Shown: piece after piece, positions 42,445 through 54,169 of the stretch | Layout: every line of letters begins with the position of its first letter | Position numbering within the stretch: the stretch's first letter is position 1 | Assembly (NCBI GenBank): GCA_047967505.1 | Contig: CM106541.1 | DNA length: 64,000 nucleotides | Source: Dipteris shenzhenensis | Lineage: Eukaryota; Polypodiophyta; Polypodiopsida; Gleicheniales | Direction: 5' to 3' (one strand) | Notes under the pieces: generated by a model | Database searches by the model: none | What the model was told of the DNA's origin: nothing | What the model saw: the letters and a program-made list of their open reading frames with translations, nothing else | Translations under genes and position numbers: made by a program

Positions 42445-42733
42445 TGATGGGATATCTCAAGGTGTATGCCGCAGGCACACCTTGGTTTCTACGTGTGTGT
42501 GCTAGAGGCACAATTAGGTGCCCATAAGCACTGTTATGTGGTGGTAGAAGCCACATAGGATGATTGAGAGAATCTAGGAGCAGATTGAGGAGATGATTGT
42601 GGAGCTCAGAGGTCATCAGTGATGTCAGTGATCATGTAAGAGGTGCCTACTTAAGGACCTCACCTTTCTTCATTCCATAAGCAAGAATTCTCAGTTTGTG
42701 TTCACTCTATGCTTTCCTTTCATTTTACCAACA
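42445..42733 (+). repeat. 5' LTR of gag-only element copy 1
   Basis: 289 bp, paired with 44806-45094. It ends TTTACCAACA directly before the primer site. Confidence 0.92.
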
Positions 42734-43604
42734 TGGTATCAGAGTACTTTGATCCTCCTTGAGCCCACTTGTGCCACATGATCTTCTTCTTCTCCATCTT
42801 CTTCTTCTTCGTCTTCACCATTTCTTCCCAAATCTTGCTAAAGCTTGTTCTCCCTCAGTTCTTTGCCATTCTCCAAGCCCTTCTTGTTGGAGATACCCCT
42901 CATTTGGGCGAGCTTCCACCTACAAGCAATTGAAAAAAAAATGTATCTACTGGCTGCCATTCTCCAAACAGCGCATTTTTTTTATCATTCTTCTGTTGCA
43001 AAATACTTCTTGCCTGCTGCACCATTGCTCGAGCCCTCTTAGGAGTAGATGGGTGACCTCAAGACGAACATTTTGAGTCACTTTGCAAACCATTTGGTTC
43101 AATAACAAAGGAGAAAACATTAAAACACAGGTTCAGCCTGTAGCAACTCCCCTGGGCAATATCGTGCGCCATTTCACCCAACCTCTGTGCTAGATATTCT
43201 CTGGTATATGAGCTTTCTTTTGCTTTAAAAAGCCCTCTTTTCTTTGCTTTGAAGATTAAGATACAAGCCCTCCAAGTTCAAGCCTCTGTTTTGGACAGTT
43301 TTGACAAAGTTGTGAGTGTGATGCTACATTAGATGCTACTTTAGCATTTTTGAGGTTTTAAAGTTTTGAAAAGCATCAGTACAACTATGGCTACAACTTT
43401 CTTTTAAGTTGCTATACCTGGATTTGCTTGGAATACTTTCATTTAGTCACCTCTATGAAGCATGCAAGTGAAAACGTCATTGATTTGTAGTATGGATTTT
43501 GGTAGAAAGCCTTTGCTACTCTAAATGCTTGTACTTTGAAGCTTTTCAACTCTTTCTGGCCTTGTAAGAGAGTAGATGCTACCCATTCTGGGTTAGACCC
43601 TCTC

Positions 43605-44434
43605 ATGGCTACCATCTTGAATATGGATAAGTTCAATGGTGAGGGCTTTCACACATGGCAGATGAAGGTTAAATTTGCATTGATGAGGGAAAACCTCTGG
43701 GGGCTTGTCGAACCGGCTTCAACTTCTTCTTCAATAGCCTCCAATGCTGGAGAATTCTCAGCTCCGACATACCCGACGAGATCCTACTAGAGAGGAGAAA
43801 GCCTATGGCATCATTGCTCTTGCCTGAGGAGATGACTATATTCATCACATCTCTGACTTAGAGTCTCCTTCAGAAGCTTGGCAGAAGCTTGACATTATTT
43901 TTGGTGCTAGCTCTCACATCTCAAAATTGTCACTTAAGATTTCTTTCTTCGAATTAAAGATGGCTAGTGGCACTCCTTTGGCTACCCATGTCAATTACAT
44001 GTAGAGTCTCATGACTCAACTTGCTTCTATCAACTCTCCTATCACTACAGGCAGTGTTGCTCAAGAGTATGCCTGAAGATTATGATCATGTTGTTACCAC
44101 TTTGAAAAATCTTCCTAATCCTAATCTTGAAGGTCTTATCTCTGCCCTTCAAGAAGAAGAAAGCCACATGGAACTCCAGAAGGGCAATGACACAGCCTAT
44201 GCCATAAAAATCCAGAAGGGCAAGTTTTCACCTTACAATCATTGTGGGAAGACTAATCACCTCTCAAGAGACTGCTTCAAGATCAATCCATGCAAACACT
44301 GTGGCAAAAACAATCATCATGAAAAGTTTTGTAGAGCCAAAAATGAAGCAACTTCAAAGTCAAAAACTGCTAATCTACTTTCAGTTGATGTGCCTCCACA
44401 AAATGAGGCATCCTATGAAGATTATGCTTTTTGA
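43605..44434 (+). pseudogene. gag of gag-only element copy 1
   Basis: It starts MATILNMDKFNGEGFHTWQM at 43605 (capsid N-terminus), goes out of frame near 43790 and carries the ESPSEAWQKLDIIFGA core through a TGA and shifts. It then resumes at 44021-44434 with MPEDYDHVVTTLKNLPNPNL and two zinc knuckles. The first reads Y-x2-C-x4-H-x4-C (Cys to Tyr); the second (CKHCGKNNHHEKFC) is intact. It ends NEASYEDYAF. The stop codons exclude function. Confidence 0.85.
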
Positions 44435-44805
44435 ATCATCTCCATGTATGCTCCAGATATCTCTTTTTGTTGAGTCAAGTTACTCAGCCTGGATAGTCCT
44501 CCAAAATGAATGAAATAAACTATTGTGTGTTTTGTAAACACCTCTAGTCACCATATGATGTAGGCCATGTGTATGTGTTTTTGCTCCATGGTACCTCCTG
44601 TAGACATTGTATGCATGTACATGCAAGGGAGATAACCATTGGAACGTCTTTTGTATCCCTTTTGTTTACTTCACACCCTTGGGAACCCCTTGCTAGCATG
44701 AGAACCTAGCCATAGATTTATCCTTGACCACCATGAGATGGCATGAGAAACTATGAGACTGGATGTATCCTTGACATAGCCTGAGGCATTCCCTTGAGGG
44801 AGGTA

Positions 44806-45094
44806 TGATGGGATATCTCAAGGTGTATGCCCTAGGCACACCTTGGTTTCTATGTGTGTGTGCTAGAGGCACAGTTAAGTGCCCATAAGCACTATTAGGT
44901 GGTGGTAGAAGCCACATAGGATGATTGAGAGAATCTAGGAGCAGATTGAGGAGATGATTGTGGAGCTCAGAGGTCATCAGTGATGTCAATGATCATGTAA
45001 GAGGTGCCTACTTAAGGACCTCACCTTTCTTCATTCCATAAGAAGGAATTCTCAGTTTGTGTTCACTCCATGTTTTCCTTTCAGTTTACCAACA
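44806..45094 (+). repeat. 3' LTR of gag-only element copy 1
   Basis: 289 bp; it pairs with the 5' LTR and is followed by the CTTCC target duplicate. Confidence 0.92.
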
Positions 45095-45124
45095 CTTCCC
45101 TCAAGATCAACATTAGCAAGTAGG

Positions 45125-45425
45125 CCTTCCCTCAAAGGAGAAGAAGAGGGAGGTGAGAGGGAGGTGGAGAAGTGAGAGGAGGAGAAAAAGGAAAGAGGGG
45201 AAGAGAACATGGTATTCACGAAGGGCACTATGAGGGATCAAGAGACAACTTTAAAGAGGAGAAGGAGAGCTTGTATTCCAATGTGTGCAACCAACAAGTG
45301 ACGAACAAAGTCAACCATTTGACCTTTTATACATGCCACCTTTTGAAGAGAGGGCCAACCCTATTCCCTTTATGTGACTCTCTTTCCTCTTTCTTTACAA
45401 GAATGTAGGGCCCATTTGGCTCCAA
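45125..45425. repeat. long direct repeat, left copy (LTR-like)
   Basis: A purine-rich half (GAGGGAGGTGAGAGGGAGG) is followed by GAGCTTGTATTCCAA, AAGTCAACCATTTG, CCTTTTATAC and CACCTTTTGAAG. The same order occurs at 50235-50530. The pair encloses about 4.8 kb including gag-only copy 2. They may be LTRs of an older element, but no TG…CA ends or target duplication were found. Confidence 0.65.
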
Positions 45426-46002
45426 GGAACAATCCTAGCTCTATGGACTTGCCATGATCCATCTAATGTCATTGCCAACTAATGTAGTTAACATGACCTC
45501 CTTTCTATTCTCAATCTAAGCCCTTGGATTGTGCAAAGGGTAGTGTTATTGGAATGCTATCGATGAACATCATTCCTTGTGTACATTGGTGTGAAATTCT
45601 CCCATTCATAGTGCTTCATATGTCTTTATTGGATCCTTTGTTGTGGAATTGTTGCTAGGAGGATGGATATTTATTTTTGGGGGCAGTGGATTTTTCTATA
45701 ATTGGCATGGCTTAGTAGGGCTGATTGCAATGGAGAGACATTGGGTGGATGGATTGGAGTTGAGTACTTGTGACCTTTCAAAGAAAGAGGAAGAAAATAA
45801 GGTGTAAGTTAGTAGGAAGAAGGTGTTAGTAGGTGTTGATGTAAGATCCTAGTGGTGTTAGTGCTAGTGGAGTAAGTACCAGTGTATTATCATGCTCCTT
45901 CTTAAGTCCCATATTGCTTTGAGTGGGGCATTTATTGGATTCTCTTTAGACTGTGTCTTTGACATGCCATGTTTGAATGTCCGGAGTTTTGCATGACATT
46001 TT
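45426..46002. other. interior between direct repeat and gag-only copy 2
   Basis: No recognised gene. AT-rich, with short non-conserved frames. Confidence 0.4.
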
Positions 46003-46291
46003 TGTTGGTAAACCGAAAAGAAAGCATGGAGTGAACACAAACTCAGAATTCTTGCTTTTGGAATGAAGAAAGATGAGGTCCTTAAGTAGGCACCTCTTAC
46101 ATGATCACTGACATCACTGATGACCTCTGAGCTCCACAATCATCTCCTCAATCTACTCCTAGATTCTCTCAATCATCCTATGTGGCTTCTATCACCACCT
46201 AACTGTGCTTATGGGCACCTAACTGTGCCTCTAGCACACACACATAGAAACCAAGGTGTGCCTGAGGCATATACCTTGAGATATCCCAACA
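46003..46291 (-). repeat. 3' LTR of gag-only element copy 2
   Basis: 289 bp. The adjacent polypurine tract is written on + as AATCCCCCCCTCAAGGG at 46292-46308. Confidence 0.92.
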
Positions 46292-46664
46292 AATCCCCCC
46301 CTCAAGGGAATGCCTCAGGCTATATCAAGGATACAGCTAGCACAAGGTGTCACATGCCATCTCATGGTGGTCATGGATCTATCAATGGCTAGGATCTCAA
46401 GGTAGCAAGGGTTCCCATGGGTGTAAGGTAAACAAAAGGGATACAAAAGACCTTCCGATGGTTATCTCCCCTGCATGTACATGCACACAATGTCTACAGG
46501 AGGTACCATGGAGCAAAAAGACACATACACATGGCCTACATCATATGGTGACCAGAGGTGTTTACAAAACACACAATAGTTTATTTCATTTATTTTGGAG
46601 GACTATCTAGGCTGAGTACCTTGACTCAACAAAAAGAAAGATCTGGAACATACATAGAGATGAT

Positions 46665-47515
46665 TCAAAAAGCATAATCTTCAAAGGATGCCTCATCTTG
46701 TGGAGGCACATCAACTGAAAGTAGATTGGTATTTTCTATCTTTGAAGTTGCTTCCTTTTTGGCTCTACAAAACTCTTCATGATGATTATTTTTGCCACAG
46801 TGTTTGCATGGATTGATCTTGAAGCAATCTTTTGAGAGGTGATTAGTCTTCCCACAATGATTGCAAGGTAAAAACTTGCCCTTCTGGATTTTTATGGCAT
46901 AGGCTGTGTCATTGCCTCTCCGGAGTTCCATGTGCCTTCTTCTTGAAGAGTAGAGATAAGACCTTCAAGATTAGGATTAGGAAGATTTTTCAAAGTGGTA
47001 ACAACATGATCATAATCTTCAGGCATGCTATGGTAGTTACTCTTGAGCAACACTACCATAGCATCATCTATAGTGATAGGAGAGTTGATAGAAGCAAGTT
47101 GAGTCATGACTCTCCACATGTAATTGACATGGGAAGCCAAAGGAGTGCCACTAACCATCTTCAATTCAAAGAAAGCAATCTTAAGTAATAATTTTGAGAT
47201 GTGAGAGCTAGCACCAAAAATAATGTCAAGCTTCTGCCAAGCTTCTGAAGGAGACTCTAAGTCAGAGATGTGATGAATATAGTCATCTCCTAAAGCAAGA
47301 GCAATGATGCCATATGCTTTTTCCTCTCTAGCAGGATCCCTTGCCAAGCATGTCAAAGCTGAGGATTCTCCAGCATTGTAGGCTGTTGAATAAGAAGTTG
47401 AAGCCGGTTTGACAAGTCCCCAGAGGTTTTCCCTCATTAATGCAAACTTGACCTTCATTTGCCATGTGTGGAAGCCCTTCCCATTGAACTTATCTATATT
47501 CAATATGGTAGCCAT
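46665..47515 (-). pseudogene. gag of gag-only element copy 2
   Basis: On the minus strand the frame 47515-46892 gives MATILNIDKFNGKGFHTWQM, YGIIALALGDDYIHHISDLE, SPSEAWQKLDIIFGASSHIS and SMPEDYDHVVTTLKNLPNPN. A single frameshift at about 46920 moves it to the frame 46931-46665 with two intact CCHC knuckles (CNHCGKTNHLSKDC, CKHCGKNNHHEEFC) and the end DEASFEDYAF. One indel separates it from a full gag of about 280 residues. It is the best reference for the gag of this family in the window. Confidence 0.88.
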
Positions 47516-48353
47516 GAGAGGTTCTAACCCAGGAATTGGGCAGTGTCTTCTCTCTTACAAGGCTAGAATAACAATTGAAAAGCTTCAAAATATAAGCATT
47601 TAATGTAGCAAAGTCTTGTGACCAAATTTTAATCAATGATGCTTTCACTTACATGCTTCATAGAGGTGGCTAAATGAAAGCTTTCCAATCAAATCCAGGT
47701 ACAACAACTTAAAAGAAAGTTGTAGCCACAGTTGTACTTATGCTTTTCAAAACTTCAAAACCTCAGAAATGCTAAAGTAGCATCTAATGTAGCATCACTT
47801 TCACAACCTTGTCAAAACTATTAAAAATAGAGGCCTGAACTTGGAGGGCTTATATCTTACTCTCCAAAGCAAAGAAAAAGGGGCTTTTTGAAGCAAAAGA
47901 AAGCTCTTATACCAGAGAAGATCCACTAAGGAGGAGAGGCGCAATTCCATGTCAGGTCGCCATAGCTAGCTTCTTCAAAGTCGACTGGTTTTTTTCTGAT
48001 TTCTCCTTGAATATGTAGCCATTGCTACTCAGATTTCAACAGTAGCTTTCCCTCAGTGTCATTGAGCACAAGCTGAGAGGAATTTGCAGATAGATAGGTA
48101 ACAGCAGAATTGCACGAATTTTCATCGATTAGTGTGAGTGTTGGCATTCCACGTACAGTCAAAATTTCAGAGAAAGCTTGCAGCTGGAAGTTTTCCCATA
48201 TAAGAGGAGTTTGCAGCTTAGAGGGTTTGGGCAAAGGTCGTTTGTAGGCAGAGAACAAAGCTCTCAAAGATTTGGGGAAGAAGGAGGAAAATGGAGAAGA
48301 AGAAGATGATGTGGCACAAATGGCTCAAGGGGGATCAAAGGGCTTTGATACCA

Positions 48354-48641
48354 TGTTGGTAAACTGAAAAGAAAGCATGGAGTAACACAAACTCAGAATT
48401 CTTGCTTTTGGAATGAAGAAAGATGAGGTCCTTAAGTAGGCACCTCTTACATGATCACTGACATCACTGATGACCTCTGAGCTCCACAATCATCTCCTCG
48501 ATCTGCTCCTAGATTCTCTCAATCATCCTATGTGGCTTCTATCACCACCTGAGTGTGCTTATGGGCACCTAACTGTGCCTCTAGCGCACACACATAGAAA
48601 CCAAGGTGTGCCTAAGGCATATACCTTGAGATATCCCAACA
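48354..48641 (-). repeat. 5' LTR of gag-only element copy 2
   Basis: 288 bp, one base shorter than its partner (GAGTAACAC for GAGTGAACAC). The ATTTT duplicate follows. Confidence 0.92.
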
Positions 48642-48646
48642 ATTTT

Positions 48647-50234
48647 GTCTTACGTCTTTGCATAGGAGTTCTTTCAAAACCCATTTTATGGATTATATTT
48701 CATTGAGGGTTTCTTGGAAGTATTTGAGCCCAATAAGGTTGTGGCACTATTTGGAGCTTTATTTTACCAGAGTCAAATCTATAGGAGTTTGATAATGCAC
48801 CATATAGACTCCTAAAATGAGGACTATGGTTGAAGATGTTTGGAGGATCTCTGGTTTTAGGAAAGTTCTCTAAACTAAGACTGATTTTACAATGGGAGGC
48901 TCAATTGGTTAAGTGGGTACTAGTGTTAAGAATAAAAAAGAAGAAGAATAAGAAGAAATAAAAAGAAGAGGGAGAGTTGGAGTTATCTAATGAAGTGTGG
49001 TGTTAGTAAATGAAAGTGAAAACAAATCTTTGAGGCTCATAAGATACTCATCCTTGATGTCATTAGATTTACTTTGCACAATCAAACTCTTGCCTTGGAG
49101 CTATTGTTGGTGGTGAGAACCTCTTGTTGTTTTGAATGTGGAGAGGTGCCTTGGGATATCGAGGGTTGATGTGTCTTTCAATAGCCCTAGACCTTGATGA
49201 AGTAATCAATGTTGCATACCATTTGTTGGTGAGGATTTTACTCACTCAACAAAGGACTTTCCTTCTATGGTAGCGACATTTTGTTAAGGTCTCTGGTATT
49301 TTCTACTGTAGCACGTTTTTGTGGATCTACTCCTTTTTTAGGTTCTTGTGGGTCGATTGCTATGGAGTTGAAATGAATTCCATATACTGAAGGAAATGGA
49401 TTTGTATTTCCTCATGGGAAAAACCATCAAGGCCTTGCACTATCATTGCCTTGCTCTTTGTGGACCTTGTAATAGGTTTTGTGTTACTAGTCCCTTTTTA
49501 GAAGTAGGTTCTTGTGTAGCTACTACTGGTAAATGCTTCATTGTTGTTATTGTAGACTCAAACCTGTTAGGTCTCTCCTTTCACTTTGTGGGTCTAGAGG
49601 GGTCAACTTGACTGTGATACAAGCACAAGAAGGTGGGATGCCATGTTGATGATGCTTAGAGATCCACATTGCCATCATAAGATCCTTGAGCTTTTAGTAG
49701 TTCCCTTTTGAACTCATCTTTTTGGCACCTTTGTTAACTACATCCTCTAGCTTATTTAATCTCCATTGTCTCACTATAATAAAATTATATATGTCCTCTT
49801 GAGAAAATGTGCGTAGGAATGTAGTGTCTCAGAGATCTTTTGTTTTCGAGCCCAAGCTGCTTCCAAGAAAGTTTCAAGTGAAACTAATTTGTCATTCTCA
49901 TTGGAAGGTTCTTGTGTGACTTCCCTTGTGTTTGACATGGGGTGTGACATGTGTAGATGTTACAAAGCTTGATGCCAAATTTTATACTAAGGAAGGTTCT
50001 TGTGTAGCTCCCAAAGCAGATTCCATTATTTTCTTAGTAGGCTCTTGTGTCACTGTCTCTTTTTTGGAGATAGGTTCTTGTGCAACTGTGTAGTCTCAAT
50101 GTTGACTCACGTGTCATGGGGATCTTGAAGGAATGCCAATGGAGCCTCCACTCTAAGCTACTCCTTGTGAGAGCAAAAAAGCAAGAACCAGATGCATGTG
50201 TCACTCAAACGGCTTCGGGATTGTTGTAATGTGT
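48647..50234. other. region with a recurring GGTTCTTGTG word
   Basis: No domain is recognised. GGTTCTTGTG or GGCTCTTGTG followed by T and a CAACT/GACTC-like word recurs at about 49341, 49507, 49908, 49995, 50040 and 50073. In the + direction the copies encode GSC(V/A)-type peptides in differing frames. It could be decayed repeat-protein coding or a dispersed minisatellite. Confidence 0.5.
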
Positions 50235-50530
50235 TTCCGAGAAGGGAGAAGAGAGGGGAGAAGGGAGGGAGAAGGAGAAGGGAAGAGGAGGGTGAAGGGG
50301 GATGGAGTGGCAAACACAAAGGCAATACAAGGGAAACAAAAGAACACCCAAAGACACTCTTGAAAGAGAAGAGGGAGCTTGTATTCCAAACTTGTGCATA
50401 CAAAAATGAAGACGAAAGTCAACCATTTGGCCTTTTATACAAGTCACCTTTTGAAGGTAGGGTCAACCCTTTTCCTTTTTGCACTCTCCCTCTCTTTACA
50501 TTCACAAGGATCTTGGGCCCATAGCGTGCC
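50235..50530. repeat. long direct repeat, right copy (LTR-like)
   Basis: It matches 45125-45425 in order of blocks: GGGAGAAGGAGAAGGG purines, GAGCTTGTATTCCAAA, GTCAACCATTTGG, CCTTTTATAC, CACCTTTTGAAG, GTCAACCCTTTTCC and GGGCCCAT. Confidence 0.65.
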
Positions 50531-50753
50531 AATGAATATTATCTATCCTTTTCTTCCCTCTTTCTATTGCAGTTCTTATTGTTACACTCCTCCGTGTGTT
50601 GGAAATAGCACTTGTGTTAACCATATAATAGCGCTTGGGATAAACCTAGCATTAGGAGGTGCTCTTGCCCTAGTCCCACCTACCTATCCCATTCTGCCCG
50701 CACATCACCCTAAAGAGCTTCCAGGAGCGAGCCCATTTGCTTCATGTTAACAC

Positions 50754-51552
50754 TCACATTCCTCGAAAAAGCCCACAAATACTCCGGTATCGGCATAGCA
50801 ACTCATGCTCAATGCTTGACACATACTCCGCATGTAGCTGCTGCATGGGCTCTAAATGTGCTTCCGCCACTTGAACTCTGGCTTCAAGGATTGTCATCCG
50901 GTTCTCTAGTTGTCGCACCCATTCCTGTTGACCTCGCAGAGAATCATTTTCCATGCACAATTGCATGGCTTCTATCTCCAAACTAGTCACTCTAGTAGGT
51001 TCTCCCCCTGCACCAATTTGTGAAGCTATCTATGCGAGCAAATGCGAACAAAACTATAGCTGCACATGCATAGTATGTGAAGGAGTTGAGGGTGCAAGGG
51101 CAGATACCACGCCCTGGCTAAGGCTTCTTATTTCATTGTTTTGTAGCCACTCCACCAGAAGATCCCTCAGCTTCATCCTATGCAGACCCCTTAGGTGCAA
51201 TAGTGAGCACCAAGGTAGCCGACCATCGAGGCATTGTAGACTCCAGATGTATGGGAAACAAAATCTCTAGGACATGCCCAATCTTGGAATTCATTGCCTA
51301 ATTCTTATACACATGAGTTGCCACCCGTAAAGCCTTTGCATGAATCCGCTCCTTCATGAATCAAGCCCATGGCACCGCCCTCTCTTCAGCAACATCTATC
51401 ATCCCTCGAGTCTGAGGAGTGATGGTGTATGTTTTAACCTGCAAGAACAACGATTCGAGTATCCAACAATATAGGTCCCTCATTTGAGCATCCAAACACC
51501 CACTTAGCTTGTATTCACCCCTAGTAGGAGCTCCAAACTCCACCTCCATCAC
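50754..51552 (-). pseudogene. accessory frames downstream of gypsy integrase, coiled-coil type
   Basis: The minus-strand frame at 50754-50990 encodes LEIEAMQLCMENDSLRGQQE, QLENRMTILEARVQVAEAHL and EPMQQLHAEY, a leucine/acidic heptad pattern typical of coiled coils. Upstream on the same strand, 51361-51552 encodes YKLSGCLDAQMRDLYCWILE and SLFLQVKTYTITPQTRGMID. Both lie after the integrase in the element's direction. Some plant gypsy elements carry an extra ORF there, but I do not recognise these products. Confidence 0.4.
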
Positions 51553-52039
51553 TACTGGTGTACACGTTATTTGCGCATCCCTCCATCCATAGGCAAAAAG
51601 AGATGTTGATAAATCAATTGCACTGTCAGCTCCCGATGCTCATACAAGAACTCCACAACAGATCCTACCGCCAACTCCTGACAAAGCAGCACCAATGCTG
51701 ATGGATGAACAACCACCCTCTGCCAATCAATACTCCTGAAACTATGAATCCATAGCCACTGGAGACGAGCATCAATCGACTAGGAGTCTATATACACCAA
51801 TGGAAGAAGAGGAAGAAATTGAGCATGAGCCATCCCCATGGCGAGGCGAAGGAGAAGTAAAGAGATAACAATGAATGTTGATGAGAGCTAGAAGGCGAAT
51901 GCACTCAAGAGAACTGCAAGTGCGATGAAGAGCAAGTAGCAAGCCACTAGTACATGCAAATAATGGTCAAGAGTTGTAATGCAGATTGCTAATATCTTGC
52001 CCTTACGATAGTGAGTTGCATGGTGGCTAGGCTAGGACC

Positions 52040-53200
52040 TCACAGAAGATTGTTGTCATCATGCCATGAACCCTTCTGCCACATGTCCTCATGTGATAGC
52101 TCAATCGCCTCCACCTCCACCCAGGAAATCTGCGCCTCATTAGAGATGGGGAATGGGCATTGAAGATTGCCGTCATGATTGTATGGATGAAGCTGAAACC
52201 CATTAATTGGATGTGGAAGTATGTGCCCTTGCAAATTCGCAAGATAAAATGATGTCGATCTACAATCGTGAAAAACCCAGAATGGACCCGACCATCGCAA
52301 TTTCAACTTCCCCAACATTTTTCCAAGGCGAGTGTTGAACAGAAGAACCAATTGCCCGTGCTTAAAAGATTTCTTCTTGGGCACCAAATCCACCCTTCGC
52401 TTGCACCTGGCTTGAACCTCCAAGGTGAGATAATAGCTCTCTAGTTGCAAATTATCCAATTGGTCTAGAACATCCAACTGGAATACCATAGAGTCCTATG
52501 GAAGAAGCTTGTCCTCCACCATAATCCTCAGACTCGGAACAATATGCTTGGTCAGTGTGATTGCTTCTAATCCAAATGCCAATTTAAAAGGAGTCAACCC
52601 TGTGGCCACCTTGAATGATGTGCGGTATGCCCATAGTGCTGCCAGTAACTTCTCATCCCAATCCGTGCAGTGCTCATTCACCAGTAGCAACATGATCCTC
52701 TTGAAAGTATGATTGGTAGACTCTGCTAGTCCATTCACTTGTGGATAATAGGGGGAAGACTTCTTGTGAATCACCATATAAAAAGCATTCATCCAATTTG
52801 GACGCATAACCTTCCACATCCTGATTGCCTTGCTCCAAGATATGCAATCTCTCTAGAGTTTGTGGAATTGTTTTTTCTTGACAAAACCACCTCAAGAATG
52901 CATCGCGGGCCGCATCATATGTGGTGAAATGGTTCACTACATACTTTTCCAACTAGCATGCCGCCTTACTCGATAAGGTTGACTCAAAAACCACCTCTTG
53001 TTGGAGCAGTACGACAACTCTTAGATTGTTGATCCCATACACCTTTTCAAACATCTAAATATGCGCATCGGGGTCGTCTGACTTTTCCCCCAAAAACTTG
53101 GCATCCTTGATGTTACCTGTCACAACCACAGCAGCTGCCGTAGCCATCAGAGTGCCTCGAACATTTGGTGCTCCTCTAGATGGCCTTCCTTAACCGAAGA
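52040..53200 (-). pseudogene. Ty3/gypsy ruin: gag joined directly to integrase
   Basis: Minus strand, from 53160: GNIKDAKFLGEKSDDPDAHI, then FTTYDAARDAFLRWFCQEKT and LEQGNQDVEGYASKLDECF, a retrotransposon gag pattern (52674-52952). It runs, out of frame, into HKKSSPYYPQVNGLAESTNH, WDEKLLAALWAYRTSFKVAT and GLTPFKLAFGLEAI (52496-52819), the gypsy integrase core. The C-terminal barrel follows at 52040-52489 (LGKLKLRWSGPFWV, YLANLQGHILPHPINGFQLH). Protease, RT and RNase H are missing between gag and integrase, an internal deletion of several kilobases. No LTRs were found. Confidence 0.8.
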
Positions 53201-54120
53201 GATTGCAAGAAGCTGCCAAAACTATGGTTGGAGATGAAAATGCACTCAAAACCTAGAATGCATCAATCGAGACCCCTACCTGCAGCTTTGGCAGTGAAAC
53301 TGACTGCCTAGGTGGAGTTTGACATTGATTGACCCCTCTCAGAGCTTCTTGCGAACTATCCTCTCCATGCTTAGGATCACTATTGTGCCATCACAGCCGC
53401 ATCGTCGGCATCAAGGGATCAAGAGGTCCTTTTGAGCGCGTGCACATGCATGCCTATTGGGAAGATAACAACCGCAAAATGCACTGCCACGACCACTGGA
53501 TGAGGTTCTTCACTGGAATTTCTGCACTTGCTCGACCGTAAGTAGGATGCTAGGGGTCAGATCGCACCGATGGAGTTCATCTTGAAATCCATGGATGTGC
53601 CTCCTCACCATAGCAATCTCCTCTAGAATCTCCTTCAGAGTGACTGCAACTGTGTGCAAACCTCCATGTGAAGTGCCTTCACAATTATGGCAAGGAGCGG
53701 ATGACATGAGCACTCAATTGCCCGCTTGCGAATTCCTTGCGTGATGGTAAGAATGTGCATCGTGATAGCCAATGTGTACCATCATAAATACGTGTAGATG
53801 CTACAGGAAACAATAGACAAATGATACACGTAACATCCATGAGAATAGAATATAGATATAGAGAGAATGATAGAACACTAAAGAATACTGTAATTCGGAG
53901 CAATAGCTCGCACAACATCTGTGTACACAATGACCTCGGAATGCTACTAATAACATGAATACAGAACCATCTGATAGTTAGAGAAACAATCATTCAAGAC
54001 TACAATTGCTTGGAGATCCGAACCGTCAACCCTTGTGGCTAACCTACCCTCACACACCCCTCTAGGTCTGCTAACCCACATTGTTATACAATAACATGAA
54101 TTCCACCAACATCATGTGCG
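53201..54120. other. upstream part of the gypsy ruin, unassigned
   Basis: A minus-strand frame at 53510-53713 encodes LKEILEEIAMVRRHIHGFQD, a short helical stretch that may belong to the gag N-terminus. 53760-54080 is AT-rich with no primer site or LTR end recognised. Confidence 0.4.
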
Positions 54121-54169
54121 ATGGGTGCCCTGACTCATAGGTCCTGCATCCTTCCCATACCAGCTCCAC

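Larger units (their letters stand above)
42445..45094 (+). mobile_element. gag-only LTR retrotransposon, copy 1
   Basis: Two 289 bp LTRs (42445-42733 and 44806-45094, TGATGGGATATC…ACCAACA) flank 2.07 kb. CTTCC borders both ends (42440-42444 and 45095-45099), a perfect 5 bp target duplication. The primer site TGGTATCAGAG follows the 5' LTR at 42734-42744, and a polypurine tract (CTTGAGGGAGG) precedes the 3' LTR. Only gag is encoded; protease, integrase, RT and RNase H are absent. The structure matches the TR-GAG class of plant non-autonomous elements. Its gag is broken, so it needs all proteins in trans. Confidence 0.93.
46003..48641 (-). mobile_element. gag-only LTR retrotransposon, copy 2, opposite orientation
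   Basis: LTRs at 46003-46291 and 48354-48641 match those of copy 1. ATTTT borders both ends (45998-46002 and 48642-48646). The primer site is at 48343-48353 (CTTTGATACCA on +, one base off the consensus), so the 5' LTR is 48354-48641. Only gag is present. It lies about 0.9 kb from copy 1 in inverted orientation, so the two form a potential large inverted repeat. Gag is better preserved than in copy 1. Confidence 0.93.

Noticed and set aside
46120-46392. Recurring ORFs beginning MTSELHNHLLNLLLDSLNHP at 42.4, 44.7, 46.1 and 48.5 kb
   Set aside because: They are translations of the LTRs of the gag-only elements. The repetition is due to the LTRs, not to a gene family.
53821-54060. A gypsy LTR at the right end of the gag-integrase ruin
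   Set aside because: No matching repeat was found on the other side and no primer site next to it.
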